Below, piece by piece: positions 1 through 11,005 of a DNA stretch of 64,000 bases. Origin of the DNA: Nostoc sp. NMS2 (GTDB lineage: Bacteria; Cyanobacteriota; Cyanobacteriia; Cyanobacteriales; Nostocaceae). The notes below the pieces were generated by a model that worked only from the letters and a program-made list of their open reading frames with translations, was not told the DNA's origin and ran no database searches. The DNA is taken from the NCBI RefSeq assembly GCF_017115105.1, contig NZ_JABXKH010000064.1:62001-126000 (forward strand), given 5' to 3'. How positions within the stretch are numbered: position 1 is the first letter of the stretch; the number at the start of each line of letters is the position of its first letter. Made by a program: the position numbers and the translations under genes.

Positions 1-673
1 GATCGTCATTAGTAACGACAATCCCCCCTTCACCACACTGAATGGTTTTATGACAATTGAGGCTAAACACCCCCAAATGTCCAATTGTTCCCAGCCAACG
101 CCCCTGATGCTGACCTCCCGGTGCTTGAGCGTTGTCTTCAATTAGAATCAAACCGTGTCGATCTGCTAACTCACGTAAGCGCAACAGTTGGGCTGGGCCT
201 CCAAACAAATTGACTGCGATAATTGCTTTTGTGCGCGGGCTAATAGCACGTTCAACGGCTTCTGGATCAATACAGCAACTAGTCTCCTCTTGATCGACAA
301 AAACAGGAGTACCATTTGCCATAACCACTGCCGTTGCCGTTGCTGACATCGTTTGCGGTGGCACAATTACCTGATCACCAAAATTAACACCGGCTGCAAT
401 CATGGCGGCATGTAAACCACTAGTAGCAGAGTTAACACTCAAAGCGTGACGAACATTAAAGTACTTAGCCCATTGTTCTTCTAAGGTGCGAACTTGTTTG
501 CCACCCATAAAGTACAGTCCAGCAGCACCGATATAGTCAGATAAAATACCGCTTTTCAGTACTTGAATCGCGGCTTCAGTCTCCTGGGAACTAATACTGA
601 TATACCTTGGTAATGGCTCTGGAAAAACTTTGGAACCTCCGAGCAAAGCTGGTTTTTCTGTAGTAATAACCAT
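1..673 (-). CDS. DegT/DnrJ/EryC1/StrS-family sugar aminotransferase (partial)
   Basis: PLP-dependent aminotransferase of the sugar-modifying DegT family, which puts an amino group on a keto-sugar nucleotide. I translated it directly: 224 codons are visible from ATG 671-673 and the frame runs open off the left edge of the window, so the C-terminal half is missing. The N-terminal fold is typical: SVNSATSGLHAA (cofactor phosphate loop), IEDNAQAPGG (the aspartate contacting the PLP ring) and FSLNCHKTIQCGEGG, where Lys209 is the expected Schiff-base lysine. It starts 8 bases after the oxidoreductase stop and is the last visible gene of the minus-strand sugar operon. The exact sugar cannot be read from sequence. 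Confidence 0.9.
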   Translation of the reverse strand, partial: MVITTEKPALLGGSKVFPEPLPRYISISSQETEAAIQVLKSGILSDYIGAAGLYFMGGKQVRTLEEQWAKYFNVRHALSVNSATSGLHAAMIAAGVNFGDQVIVPPQTMSATATAVVMANGTPVFVDQEETSCCIDPEAVERAISPRTKAIIAVNLFGGPAQLLRLRELADRHGLILIEDNAQAPGGQHQGRWLGTIGHLGVFSLNCHKTIQCGEGGIVVTNDD

Positions 674-681
674 CAAATTAC

Positions 682-1653
682 CTACTTAATTAGAAATTTG
701 TTGTTTCTTGCCATTTCAACAACTTGTAAAGCAAGCACACCATCAGCGCCAGAACAGGTTGGTTGTCCGCCAATTTGTGCTAATTGCACAGCTTCGGTGA
801 CAGCCCCCAAAATGTGGCCTTTTAAGCCAGCTTCACAGATCATCTTTGCTTGACCTAACTCTTGAAAGCCTGACCACTGACTAGGTTTAACTGTCTGCCA
901 AATGATTTGCCCTCCTCCGGCGCTATACCGCAGCATACCCCCGGTTCCCCAGAGTTCCCCTTCGCCGATTGAACACCCAGTTCCACGTACTGCAATCAAA
1001 TATGCAGTTAATCCGCCGTTCCAGGATAATGCAATTGACTCAGCACTGTCATCTTCAGTAACAGGTGATTTTTCCAGACGATATGCACAAGCAACCGATC
1101 CGAATAAAGCCAACAACATATCGATCCAATGGGTTCCATTGTGCAGTAAACCACCGTTATAGCGTAAACAAGCACCAGTTGGAGTTCCCAAGCCATCATC
1201 TTGACTTGTTAGATGTTTCAAGGCTTGCAGCATTGGTGTCCAGCGACGCGAATAGTTAGTCATCAAAATACAGCCCTGTGCAGAGCAAGCAGCTAACATT
1301 ATTTCTGCCTCTGCTACATTAAGTGCAAGGGGTTTTTCGCACAGGATGACGCGGGGTTGCCAAGCCAGTGCAGCAATAACTCCCTGAGTGTGTAAGTGAG
1401 TGGGACTACATATTGATACTACGTCGAGGTGAATTTCATCTGGTACATCTATCAAACTGGAGTATACTTGTGCTTCGGAAAAACGTTGCTGAAAATCTCT
1501 ACACGCCTGTGGATCTGGATCTACTCCTAATAAAACTGTTACGTTGGGGATTTGAGCATACCCTTCGGAATGGCTGAGTGGATCGCCTTGTGGGGAAATG
1601 CCAAAGCGATGTCCAATTTTTCCTAAACCAATAATACCGACACATACTTTCAT
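682..1653 (-). CDS. Gfo/Idh/MocA-family NAD(P)-dependent oxidoreductase
   Basis: 323 residues, the usual family length. A Rossmann fold opens with GLGKIG at residues 9-14, and the EKP motif that contacts cofactor and substrate is at 106-108 (CEKPLAL). The C-terminal alpha/beta domain carries GGLLHNGTHWIDMLLALFG, the family's substrate-site region. Such enzymes oxidise or reduce a hydroxyl of a sugar or sugar nucleotide. Placed between a cytidylyltransferase and a DegT aminotransferase, it probably makes the keto-sugar that the aminotransferase uses. That role is inferred from position only. Spacing is 14 bases to the gene upstream and 8 to the gene downstream, so co-transcription is likely. 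Confidence 0.88.
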   Translation of the reverse strand: MKVCVGIIGLGKIGHRFGISPQGDPLSHSEGYAQIPNVTVLLGVDPDPQACRDFQQRFSEAQVYSSLIDVPDEIHLDVVSICSPTHLHTQGVIAALAWQPRVILCEKPLALNVAEAEIMLAACSAQGCILMTNYSRRWTPMLQALKHLTSQDDGLGTPTGACLRYNGGLLHNGTHWIDMLLALFGSVACAYRLEKSPVTEDDSAESIALSWNGGLTAYLIAVRGTGCSIGEGELWGTGGMLRYSAGGGQIIWQTVKPSQWSGFQELGQAKMICEAGLKGHILGAVTEAVQLAQIGGQPTCSGADGVLALQVVEMARNNKFLIK

Positions 1654-1667
1654 GAGTTTAATCTCTC

Positions 1668-2390
1668 TTAAGAGTCAATCCATCCTTGTTGTTGGGCATA
1701 GTTGAGAATGTCTACTGTCGTAAATTGGGAGTTGTGAGGATAAAGTGCTTCAAAAATGGCTTTGATGCGATCGTAGTCTTCTTGATAGTCAAGGGTAATA
1801 CGGAAAAAAGGATTACTTAAGCCTGGAGGAGCAATGATATCCAAGCGACAATATTTCTCTGGATGTCGTCGGATGTACCAACCAACGTGTTCACGAAAGG
1901 GTTCGTTGGAGGCAAAATCAACTGTTTGAGCTAGTGTTTTCCAAGACAACACCATGAGATCCAAGCCATGAGGATATGAACGTACTTCACAATTAGCAAC
2001 GTAATCTACATGGGGGTAAGCCGCGAAAAATGCACAGATATGCTGATCAATTACATAAGGGTCAATTAGGGGACAATCTCCGGTTAAAAGGACACTAACT
2101 TCTGCTTGATAGTGTCGCCCTGTTTCCACAACTCGTTCTAATACATTTTCTTCTGAACCACGAAAGTAAGGAATATTGTGTTTAGTGCATAAAGATGCGA
2201 TCGCTTCGTCTTTTTCATTAGTAGTAGTTGCCACAACTACTTCATCTATATAACGAGCGCGACGGATACGCTCAATCATTAACAACAGCATTGGTTTACC
2301 CACTGCTTCCTTGAGGACTTTACCAGGAAGCCGTGAAGAACCCATCCGGGCTTCTATTGTGGCAATGACACGATTCACAGTTTTACTCAC
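1668..2390 (-). CDS. SpsF/NeuA-like cytidylyltransferase, second copy of the operon
   Basis: 240 residues. The nucleotidyltransferase signature IEARMGSSRLPGKVL lies at about residues 12-26, with YFRGSEENVLERV and the metal-site region LLTGDCPLIDP following. It belongs to the SpsF family (spore-coat polysaccharide and nonulosonic-acid cytidylyltransferases), which load CMP onto an acidic sugar. The operon holds two such genes; this one is clearly diverged from the copy at 6437-7168 but has the same motif order. The pair may activate two different nonulosonic acids, or this one may handle the sugar made by the neighbouring oxidoreductase and aminotransferase. The substrate is unknown. Confidence 0.85.
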   Translation of the reverse strand: MSKTVNRVIATIEARMGSSRLPGKVLKEAVGKPMLLLMIERIRRARYIDEVVVATTTNEKDEAIASLCTKHNIPYFRGSEENVLERVVETGRHYQAEVSVLLTGDCPLIDPYVIDQHICAFFAAYPHVDYVANCEVRSYPHGLDLMVLSWKTLAQTVDFASNEPFREHVGWYIRRHPEKYCRLDIIAPPGLSNPFFRITLDYQEDYDRIKAIFEALYPHNSQFTTVDILNYAQQQGWIDS

Positions 2391-2413
2391 TTCTCCACTA
2401 AAAATTTTTATAT

Positions 2414-3400
2414 TTATTTATAGAGATCCAAATTGGTATTGAAATTTGTGACAAAATAAGGCTTAACCTCTGGATTAAAACTAAGTTTGTAATCTCCTCG
2501 ATTTGGAGAATTGATTCCTACAAAGTCTATTTCTTGCAACTGACGTTTAAAACATTCTTCAATTAAATCGAGCAGTAAAAAGGTTGAGCCACCAGTTTCT
2601 CTGTATTCGGGATTATTCCCAGCAAACATATAATAACCGCGCTGACGATCAAATAGGAATAAAATTGCAGAAACAGGATTTGTATCCAAATAGCATACTT
2701 TCAGTATTCCAAATCCTTTGTCTAAAGATTTATGAGTTATTGCTTGAAGTAAGTAAGATTCTTTATCTATATTTTCTATTCCTTGTCTAGCCCAAACTTC
2801 TCGGTGTAATTTGTCTAAAATATCAATATTGTCAGACACTTGAATAGATAATTTATTATTGATAGCTTTCCGCATTTCCTGTCGTCTGACAGCGCGGATG
2901 CAACTGAGATAAAAGTCAAAATTATCAAATTTTGTTAATTTTAATATACCCGTATATCTGAGTTGAACTTCAAATTTTCCCTTTTCAGGTGTATGGTAGT
3001 TATACCATTGAAATGGCCGGATATCTTGCAACTGCCATGAATGGGCTAGGGAAATTTTCTCAAATTTTTCTATAAGTTGTTCTATGAACCAAGTTAAAAT
3101 CAAAAATTCTTCAGAATTACGTTTATGATCTGGTTTAGTAAAATTGTCAGCTAGTAACAGTCCTTGATAGGGCGTGAAAGGGAAAGGAGCGGGTAATATC
3201 TTGCCATCTTCAGAAAACAAGATAATAGTACCTGCAACTATTTTCTGTCTGAAGTAGACTGTAATAATTTGAAAAGTAACTCCTAATGCATTGATAAAGT
3301 CAGTTTTTGCAAAAACAGTTCCTTGAGGTGAATCTTCAACAAAATCATCCCAAGTATTTGCTATTTCCCGCCAATTAATTACAAAATCTTTAGTGTTCAT
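2414..3400 (-). CDS. FemAB/GNAT-like acyltransferase (Acetyltransf_6 type)
   Basis: 328 residues that look like a FemAB-type double-GNAT protein. The second half has the recognisable signature: CIRAVRRQEMRKAINNKLSI, then a stretch on the length and type of FemAB helices, then FDRQRGYYMFAGNNPEYRETGGSTFLLLDLIEECFKRQLQEIDFVG. Members transfer acyl or aminoacyl groups to sugar amines or peptidoglycan. In a nonulosonic-acid operon an N-acyl modification of the sugar is the reasonable guess. The ATG lies immediately after the stop of the preceding gene (3401-3403), so translational coupling is likely. Base composition is AT-richer than in the pse genes. Confidence 0.7.
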   Translation of the reverse strand: MNTKDFVINWREIANTWDDFVEDSPQGTVFAKTDFINALGVTFQIITVYFRQKIVAGTIILFSEDGKILPAPFPFTPYQGLLLADNFTKPDHKRNSEEFLILTWFIEQLIEKFEKISLAHSWQLQDIRPFQWYNYHTPEKGKFEVQLRYTGILKLTKFDNFDFYLSCIRAVRRQEMRKAINNKLSIQVSDNIDILDKLHREVWARQGIENIDKESYLLQAITHKSLDKGFGILKVCYLDTNPVSAILFLFDRQRGYYMFAGNNPEYRETGGSTFLLLDLIEECFKRQLQEIDFVGINSPNRGDYKLSFNPEVKPYFVTNFNTNLDLYK

Positions 3401-3775
3401 TTATTTGTAAACATAAATACAAACATCACAATGATAGTAGTGATGAATTATTGTAACTTTTCTAGATAGCTGCTGAATACAGAACCTTAAAACTGCCTCT
3501 GGTTCATAATAAGCCATTGTTTCTTGTCGAAAATTCACATAATGTTCTTGTAAATATTCTGCAAAATAACCGATACTACATCCTATATCTAAAATTCGAC
3601 ATCCATTGAGGTCTCCAATTTTCATAAGTTCTAAATATCTGACAAGAGATTCATCTATAGAACCCCACTGTCCAGAACCAGGTGAGTCCCCTTTTATCTG
3701 TACAAGATTCTGATAGTGTTCTCGTAATATCTGCACAGTTGTGCTAACTTGATTCATTGACAATTCATCCTTCAT
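3401..3775 (-). pseudogene. SAM-dependent methyltransferase with its central part deleted
   Basis: A 124-residue frame that joins the start and end of a class I methyltransferase. Residues 55-68 contain motif I (CRILDIGCSIGYF). After residue 78 the sequence jumps to a typical C-terminal strand and end (RQETMAYYEPEAVLRF, then HHYYHCDVCIYVYK). Full-length relatives are roughly 220-250 residues, so about 100 internal residues appear missing while the frame is kept. Without motifs II-IV it should not bind SAM and substrate normally. I call it a pseudogene, though a short stable protein cannot be excluded. The alternative start at 3757 (Met7) is equally likely. Confidence 0.65.
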
Positions 3776-3839
3776 TTTTTAATGTTAAACATATAGATAA
3801 AAACCAAAATTAGCATTATTCTGTCTATTCGTGAGCTTT

Positions 3840-4916
3840 TTATTGCTCACTTGCTAATACCATTTTCCAGGTAAAAGGCGTACCTTTTTTGATATTTTGA
3901 TTCACTGATTTACCGATAACAATGTCGAAAAACTTGGGTGGTAATCCTAAACCTGGGCGTACTGCTCTGAGGTTTTCTGGAGTGAGAATCTCTCCGGCTT
4001 TCATGTCTTTGGTTACATAGAGCGATCGCCGATAAACCAGCGACTCTTTTTCAGCCTCATTTGCTCCATATTTTATACTGCCCAAAGCTTGCCAAGCTCT
4101 TTGCGACTCTATTACCAATTGCTGCATCTCTGCTGGTTCCATTGAAAAGGCTGAATCAACTCCACCATCAGCCCGACACAGAGTAAAATGTTTCTCAATT
4201 AATGTAGCTCCTAAAGCAACACTCGCAACAGCAACTCCAATACCCATTGTGTGATCTGATAACCCCACCTGCACATTAAATAACTCGCGCATTTGAGGAA
4301 TAGTTAGCAAGTTAGTATTCTCTGGTGTCGCAGGATAGCTACTAGTACATTTGAGTAATATTAAGTCTTGACATCCAGCTTCTCGCGCTGTCCGAACAGT
4401 TTCATCTAACTCAGAAATCGTTGCCATACCAGTAGAAATAATCATCGGTTTACCCATGCTGGCAACTTTGCGAATTAAAGGTAAATCAGTATTTTCAAAA
4501 GAGGCAATTTTATAGCAAGGTACATTTAAAGATTCGAGAAAATCTACAGCATTAGTATCAAAAGGAGTGCTGAACCCAACTATTCCTAGTTCGTCGCAAC
4601 GCTCAAAAATAGGTTTGTGCCATTCCCAAGGTGTGTAAGCCTGTTGATATAGCTGATACAGGGATTTACCGTGCCATAGACTATTAGGATCATTAATGTA
4701 AAAATCATCTTCATTTATGTCTAAGGTCATCGTATCAGCAGTATAAGTTTGGAGTTTAAGTGCATTTACTCCGGTTTTAGCAGCTGCTTCAACGATATCT
4801 AAAGCTCTTTCTAAAGATTGGTTATGATTGCCAGACATTTCGGCAATCACAAAGGGAAGATGACTAGCACCAATTATTCTATCTGCAATGTTAATTTTTC
4901 GCATTTGCTCTCTCAA
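3840..4916 (-). CDS. pseI: Pseudaminic acid synthase (NeuB family)
   Basis: 358 residues. The enzyme condenses a 2,4-diacetamido-trideoxy-altrose with phosphoenolpyruvate to make pseudaminic acid in the cytoplasm. The NeuB barrel covers about residues 15-280 (FVIAEMSGNHNQSLERA, NALKLQTYTADTMTL, FSTPFDTNAVDFLESL, IISTGMATISELDE, LIEKHFTL). The antifreeze-like SAF lid covers about 290-350 (YRRSLYVTKDMKAGEILT, IRPGLGLPPKF-like). The start could be Met1 or Met5. It begins right next to the PseG-PseH fusion stop at 4917 and acts on that protein's product. A 64-base gap separates it from the damaged methyltransferase. Confidence 0.93.
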   Translation of the reverse strand: MREQMRKINIADRIIGASHLPFVIAEMSGNHNQSLERALDIVEAAAKTGVNALKLQTYTADTMTLDINEDDFYINDPNSLWHGKSLYQLYQQAYTPWEWHKPIFERCDELGIVGFSTPFDTNAVDFLESLNVPCYKIASFENTDLPLIRKVASMGKPMIISTGMATISELDETVRTAREAGCQDLILLKCTSSYPATPENTNLLTIPQMRELFNVQVGLSDHTMGIGVAVASVALGATLIEKHFTLCRADGGVDSAFSMEPAEMQQLVIESQRAWQALGSIKYGANEAEKESLVYRRSLYVTKDMKAGEILTPENLRAVRPGLGLPPKFFDIVIGKSVNQNIKKGTPFTWKMVLASEQ

Positions 4917-6419
4917 CTAACCAAGTTTATACTTGTCTATGATAAGAAGGATTGCTTGATGTCCTTGTAGTGTAGTTATTCCCATACTCTGAAAACCCGC
5001 TTTGGAAAATGCCCTAACAGATGCCTGATTACTTGGTTTTGTGTAGGCATTAATTCTATTAACATCGAAATCAGAGAATAGTTTTTTACAAGCTAATTTA
5101 ATCAAGCTGCTTCCATAATCCTGATTACGAAAATTTGGGTCAATATTCATGGAAACAATAGCTTCAGAATTTTCTATGTCATATCGAATCTGTCCAATAG
5201 GTATATCATTCTTATTAATGGCAATATAAAAGATGCAATTAGGATTTATCAATTTAGATTTAAACCATTGAACATGATCTTCCCAGAGTATAGACTTAGA
5301 GGAAAAAGAAACCCCACGTACTTCTGGAGCGTTTGACCATTCCCATAGCAACCGACAATCATCTTGTTGCACCGAGCGCAATTGAAAAAAGTTATCTTTT
5401 AGATAGCTCAAAACTCTAATGCTTCCTTGACCATCAACTAATTCTTGGCTACATCTAGTCATTTTTTCCCGCCTTCCGGTAGCTATCACTAATTGCACTA
5501 CTTCCGATGCTATTTCAACAGTAGAAACATTTTCATGCCATCCCAAATTTACAACTACTCCCATTACCTGTAGTTTTTCGGCGATCGCCCGTTGATTTTC
5601 AGCTAAAATCACCACTAGACTAGGCAAACCCATAAAAGCTAGTTCCCAACAAGTGCTACCACCACCTGTCACTGCTATATCAGCCCAAGCCATTAGCTCA
5701 GGCATATTCGTTACATTCCTTTTCAGTTGAATAGGAAAACGTGATTCCTGACTAGCCGATCGCAGTTGCTCATAATGTGGATTACTTCCTCCAACAACAA
5801 CGACTACTTCAAGTCCTTCTACTTCTACTTGTTGCAATCCTTCAATCACCTTGAGAGTGACATTATCTGGATCTGCACCACCTAGTGTAACTAGTAATTT
5901 TTTAGCTATTAGAGGGAGCGATCGCTGCCATCCCCGCCAAGACCAAAATTCCCGCCGCAAAAGGGTATAGTTTGTACCAAGAAAAAGTTGAGTATATGGC
6001 TGTCGATTTATATACAATTCCTCACCAGCATGAATATTTTGATTTAAAATAATGTCCGCGTGGTACTGTTTTGCGTGTCCATAATCATCAATGAATAAAA
6101 GTTTTAGCTCAAATTCCTTGATGATTTCTTGATACTTAGCACCAAGGTGGTAGCCATCCACTACAACCCAATTTGCATCAAACTGGCGTGCGAGTTTCGC
6201 TGTTTCTTCAGCATCTTCAGTACTTCCAATCTCAATCGGTAAGTGGATAACTTCCATTCCTTCGGACTTTAAGCGATTTATTAAATCTGGTGCTTCCGTC
6301 GCCATCACAAAAATTACTTGATTACCTGCATCTTGCCAAGCCTGGGCTAAAGCTAGACAACGCATTAAATGACCTGTACCTATTTTTGTTGATGCATCTA
6401 CTCTGATAAATAACTTCAT
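4917..6419 (-). CDS. pseG: PseG-PseH fusion: UDP-sugar hydrolase plus GNAT N-acetyltransferase
   Basis: 500 residues with two enzymes in one chain. Residues 1-340 are PseG, a GT-B-like hydrolase that removes UDP from UDP-2,4-diacetamido-2,4,6-trideoxy-altrose: KIGTGHLMRCLALA at 12-25, LLVTLGGADPDN, and AVTGGGSTCWELAFMGLP near 255. Residues about 345-500 are a GNAT acetyltransferase (LRSVQQDDCRLLWEWSN, NIDPNFRNQDYGSSLIKLA, AFSKAGFQS), matching PseH, which acetylates N4 just before the PseG step. In Campylobacter and Helicobacter these are separate proteins, so here two consecutive steps are joined. It lies between the cytidylyltransferase and pseI. Confidence 0.92.
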   Translation of the reverse strand: MKLFIRVDASTKIGTGHLMRCLALAQAWQDAGNQVIFVMATEAPDLINRLKSEGMEVIHLPIEIGSTEDAEETAKLARQFDANWVVVDGYHLGAKYQEIIKEFELKLLFIDDYGHAKQYHADIILNQNIHAGEELYINRQPYTQLFLGTNYTLLRREFWSWRGWQRSLPLIAKKLLVTLGGADPDNVTLKVIEGLQQVEVEGLEVVVVVGGSNPHYEQLRSASQESRFPIQLKRNVTNMPELMAWADIAVTGGGSTCWELAFMGLPSLVVILAENQRAIAEKLQVMGVVVNLGWHENVSTVEIASEVVQLVIATGRREKMTRCSQELVDGQGSIRVLSYLKDNFFQLRSVQQDDCRLLWEWSNAPEVRGVSFSSKSILWEDHVQWFKSKLINPNCIFYIAINKNDIPIGQIRYDIENSEAIVSMNIDPNFRNQDYGSSLIKLACKKLFSDFDVNRINAYTKPSNQASVRAFSKAGFQSMGITTLQGHQAILLIIDKYKLG

Positions 6420-6436
6420 TGTTGATAAATTAATAG

Positions 6437-7164
6437 TTATGCAACATATTTCTTTTGTTCTACGTGTGCGTTAATTAGCGACCAATCAGGATACTGTCTG
6501 AGCAAATCTAAACAATCTTCTAAGGTAAATTTTGGAATTTGAGGATAAAGGGCTTCAATAATTCTTTTAATCAATTCAAAATCATCTGCTGTATCCACTG
6601 TCCAACGATGTAAACTTTGATTTTCTGAATAAATTATCTGACCTAATCGATAACGCTCAGGATGCATATAAATAAACGCAGTAACATGTTCTCGGTCGGG
6701 TTGTGCCGTTGCTTCTACAAACGCCTGTTGTAAGGCTAAAAATGAAAACACCTCAGTATCCATTCCCCGTGGGTAGCTTCTCTGTAAACAATTAGAAACA
6801 TAATCATATTCATACTCAAGATAAAATTGAATTACCTTGTCAATCAATTGTGGATCGATAAGTGGACAATCGGAGGTTATACGAACCACTACATCTGCAT
6901 GATGCTCTTTTGCAGCCTGATAATATCTGGCTAACACATCTTCTTCAGAGCCTCGAAAATATGGTATTGAAAGGCGATCGCAAAGTTCAATAATTGGTAA
7001 ATCTTTCCTATTAATTGTAGTAGCAATTACAATTTCATCAGCCAATTTTACCCGCTTTAATCTCTCAATCTGATATTCTAACAAAGACTTATCTAATACC
7101 TTTTTTAGTACTTTTCCAGGGAGACGAGTTGAAGTCATTCTTGCCTGAACAATAATTACAGTTT

Positions 7165-7168
<4 letters not shown>
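6437..7168 (-). CDS. SpsF-type cytidylyltransferase, probable CMP-pseudaminate synthetase (PseF role)
   Basis: 243 residues. VQARMTSTRLPGKVL at about 7-21 is the CTP-binding signature, followed by YFRGSEEDVLARYY and VRITSDCPLIDP with the metal-binding aspartate. It should activate the nonulosonic acid to its CMP form, the last cytoplasmic step. The family is SpsF rather than the shorter NeuA/PseF branch. Placement inside the pseB-C-G/H-I run makes the PseF role likely, but the substrate is inferred. The ATG overlaps the pseC stop by four bases (7165-7168), a sign of coupled translation. Confidence 0.85.
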
Positions 7169-9320
<2,152 letters not shown>

Positions 9321-9369
9321 CTAGTAATCTCAAAATTAATTATTTTGCAAAAATATTTAAGTAAAATTG

Positions 9370-9795
9370 TTAATTAGATTTGGGTTGTTTATTTGTGCTG
9401 CGATCGCCATTACTCTGTTGTTTCTTAATCTGCTCTAATAGAACTTTGTAATCTTTTCGTTCGGGATGCAACTTCACTAGCTTTTCTAAAGGTTCCATTG
9501 CACCCTTCGTATCCTTCAATTGCAACCGCACCAAAGACAGTTTCTCTAAAGCGAGTTGGTTTTCTGGTTCCCGCCGTAAAACCAACTCGTAACCCTGTGC
9601 CTGTTGCTGTAATACTGATTCAGCAGAAGGAGATGCAGTTGCTGGCTTAGGCTGGCTAGCCTGTTGGATTGCTGGAATGATTGCAAATACCGTAGATCCA
9701 AAAAACGAGAATATCGACACTATCGTTAAAATCTTCTGTCGCCGCTCAATCTGCTTTTTGCGGGTAATTAGGTATTCTTCATCTGAGCCAGCCAT
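9370..9795 (-). CDS. Single-pass membrane protein with TPR-like repeats
   Basis: 141 residues. A short charged N-terminus is followed by one membrane helix at about 22-42 ([19 protein letters not shown]), a Pro/Ala/Ser linker (about 45-60), and two helical repeats of TPR type at about 65-125 ([23 protein letters not shown] and [19 protein letters not shown]). The tail is polar and Gln/Lys-rich. The topology suggests an inner-membrane or thylakoid anchor with a soluble protein-binding domain. I know it only as a conserved cyanobacterial hypothetical. It precedes the pse operon on the same strand but a functional link is not supported. Confidence 0.75.
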   Translation of the reverse strand: MAGSDEEYLITRKKQIERRQKILTIVSIFSFFGSTVFAIIPAIQQASQPKPATASPSAESVLQQQAQGYELVLRREPENQLALEKLSLVRLQLKDTKGAMEPLEKLVKLHPERKDYKVLLEQIKKQQSNGDRSTNKQPKSN

Positions 9796-10697
9796 GTATT
9801 AATTATTGCTGCGGTAAATAGTTAGGTGTCAGCAACCCTCCCGTTTTGAGGATACCCATCTGCTCAACAGAAACTAACATCTTGGCTACAAATTTTTTAC
9901 ACAAACTTCAAAAGCTGACTCTGAAGACGAAGAAACTTTACAGTAAGCCCATGCTGTACTGACAATTTTGCTATGCGATCGCTCTCATGCTTCAAGCAAA
10001 ACCCTCTCTTACACCTAAACAAAGCCAATCCTCCAGGTTCTATTCTTTAGGCAGATCAAAATTATATAAATATTTACGATGATTCTGCCTAATGCTAGAT
10101 GCTTGCGATATTCTAAATAACGTTTAATAAACTAAAACAATGGACATTTGTAATGAATTGCAAATTTCCCTTGTCAGGCAGAAACTTTCAAACTAGCCCG
10201 TGTCATAGTGGGTTGTTCAACAAGCAAACATATTTTTCGCGATCCAAACAAATAGAATTTTTCCAGTCGTCCTCAGTCTCACTACTTAGTGCAACTTCCC
10301 AGAGGACTAGTTATTTTGCTCGGTGTCCACAACAGATATCTTACAAGAGGTACTGTTTCACTCTGGGGGTGAGACAGTAAAAGTTAAGGGGAAAAATAAC
10401 ACGGCAAAAGGTTAAAGGGGAAACAGAAGCATCCTTTATCTTTTAACCCTTACCCTGAACTTTTGTCTGGTTTCTGCAAAAAGTTTAAGGACTACTTGGT
10501 GGAATTGGAGTTTTGTGGTGGTAATTACCGTACAAAACCGAATTTACCAGTAATTTAGTAGAGTTTGTTATGGTATAGTTAGAAAGTTAAGACTAGCTTT
10601 ACCAAAATTACACCACTCTACGACCCGGCAACAATTGCAGAATGGAAAGCAGTTTTAATTAAGTATTTACCAACAAAATCTGAATTCAATCGAGGTT
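9796..10697. other. 902-base region without a convincing gene
   Basis: AT-rich spacer upstream of the small gene at 10698. It holds a GCGATCGC site near 9975, a G/A-rich repeat with an imperfect hairpin around 10390-10450, and an open frame without a start codon at 10583-10786 (see findings). A 75-codon frame at 10153-10380 has composition unlike the neighbours and I do not accept it as a gene. Confidence 0.5.
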
Positions 10698-10916
10698 ATG
10701 ACTCAGCAAGTGATTCACCCGATGGTGAAATTGCAGCGCAACGTGCAATCACTAATAGAATCGAATATTATCAAGCCAAGCGATAGCATCTGGAAAATCG
10801 CTTTGCTATATGGTAATGAATGGCAGCACTGGAAACAGGAACTGCTAGACTTTGGTTTTAGTATGCAAGACCCAGTTAGTGAACTGCTAGCTGTAGAAAC
10901 TTGGGATGAAGAATAG
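10698..10916 (+). CDS. Small conserved protein resembling DUF4327
   Basis: 72 residues, acidic C-terminus. I do not know a function. By eye it aligns along its length with the DUF4327 protein at 24928-25164, with one gap: both have a helix with a conserved Leu pattern, an EW pair in the middle, an EL pair, a Phe, an Asp before the last helix and a C-terminal W-D-acidic tail. Identity is low, so distant paralogy is a proposal. The stop codon TAG lies in a GAATAGG tandem repeat (10911-10931), so the repeat fixes the end of the protein. No obvious strong ribosome-binding site is seen. Confidence 0.65.
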   Translation: MTQQVIHPMVKLQRNVQSLIESNIIKPSDSIWKIALLYGNEWQHWKQELLDFGFSMQDPVSELLAVETWDEE

Positions 10917-10996
10917 GGAATAGGGAATAGGGATAGGAATTTTTACAATTCACCACTCCCTAGTACAAGACGCGATTAATCGCGTCTCTACCCAAT
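10911..10996. repeat. GAATAGG tandem repeat and AGACGCGATTAATCGCGTCT palindrome
   Basis: Three heptamer units (10912-10931) are followed by a perfect 20-base palindrome at 10968-10987. The same palindrome recurs at 60268-60287. It lies between two convergent genes and could act as a bidirectional stem. Confidence 0.75.
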
Positions 10997-11005
10997 TTCC
11001 ACTCT

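Noticed and set aside
902..1259. Plus-strand frames inside the Gfo/Idh gene
   Set aside because: Shadows of a confident gene on the other strand.
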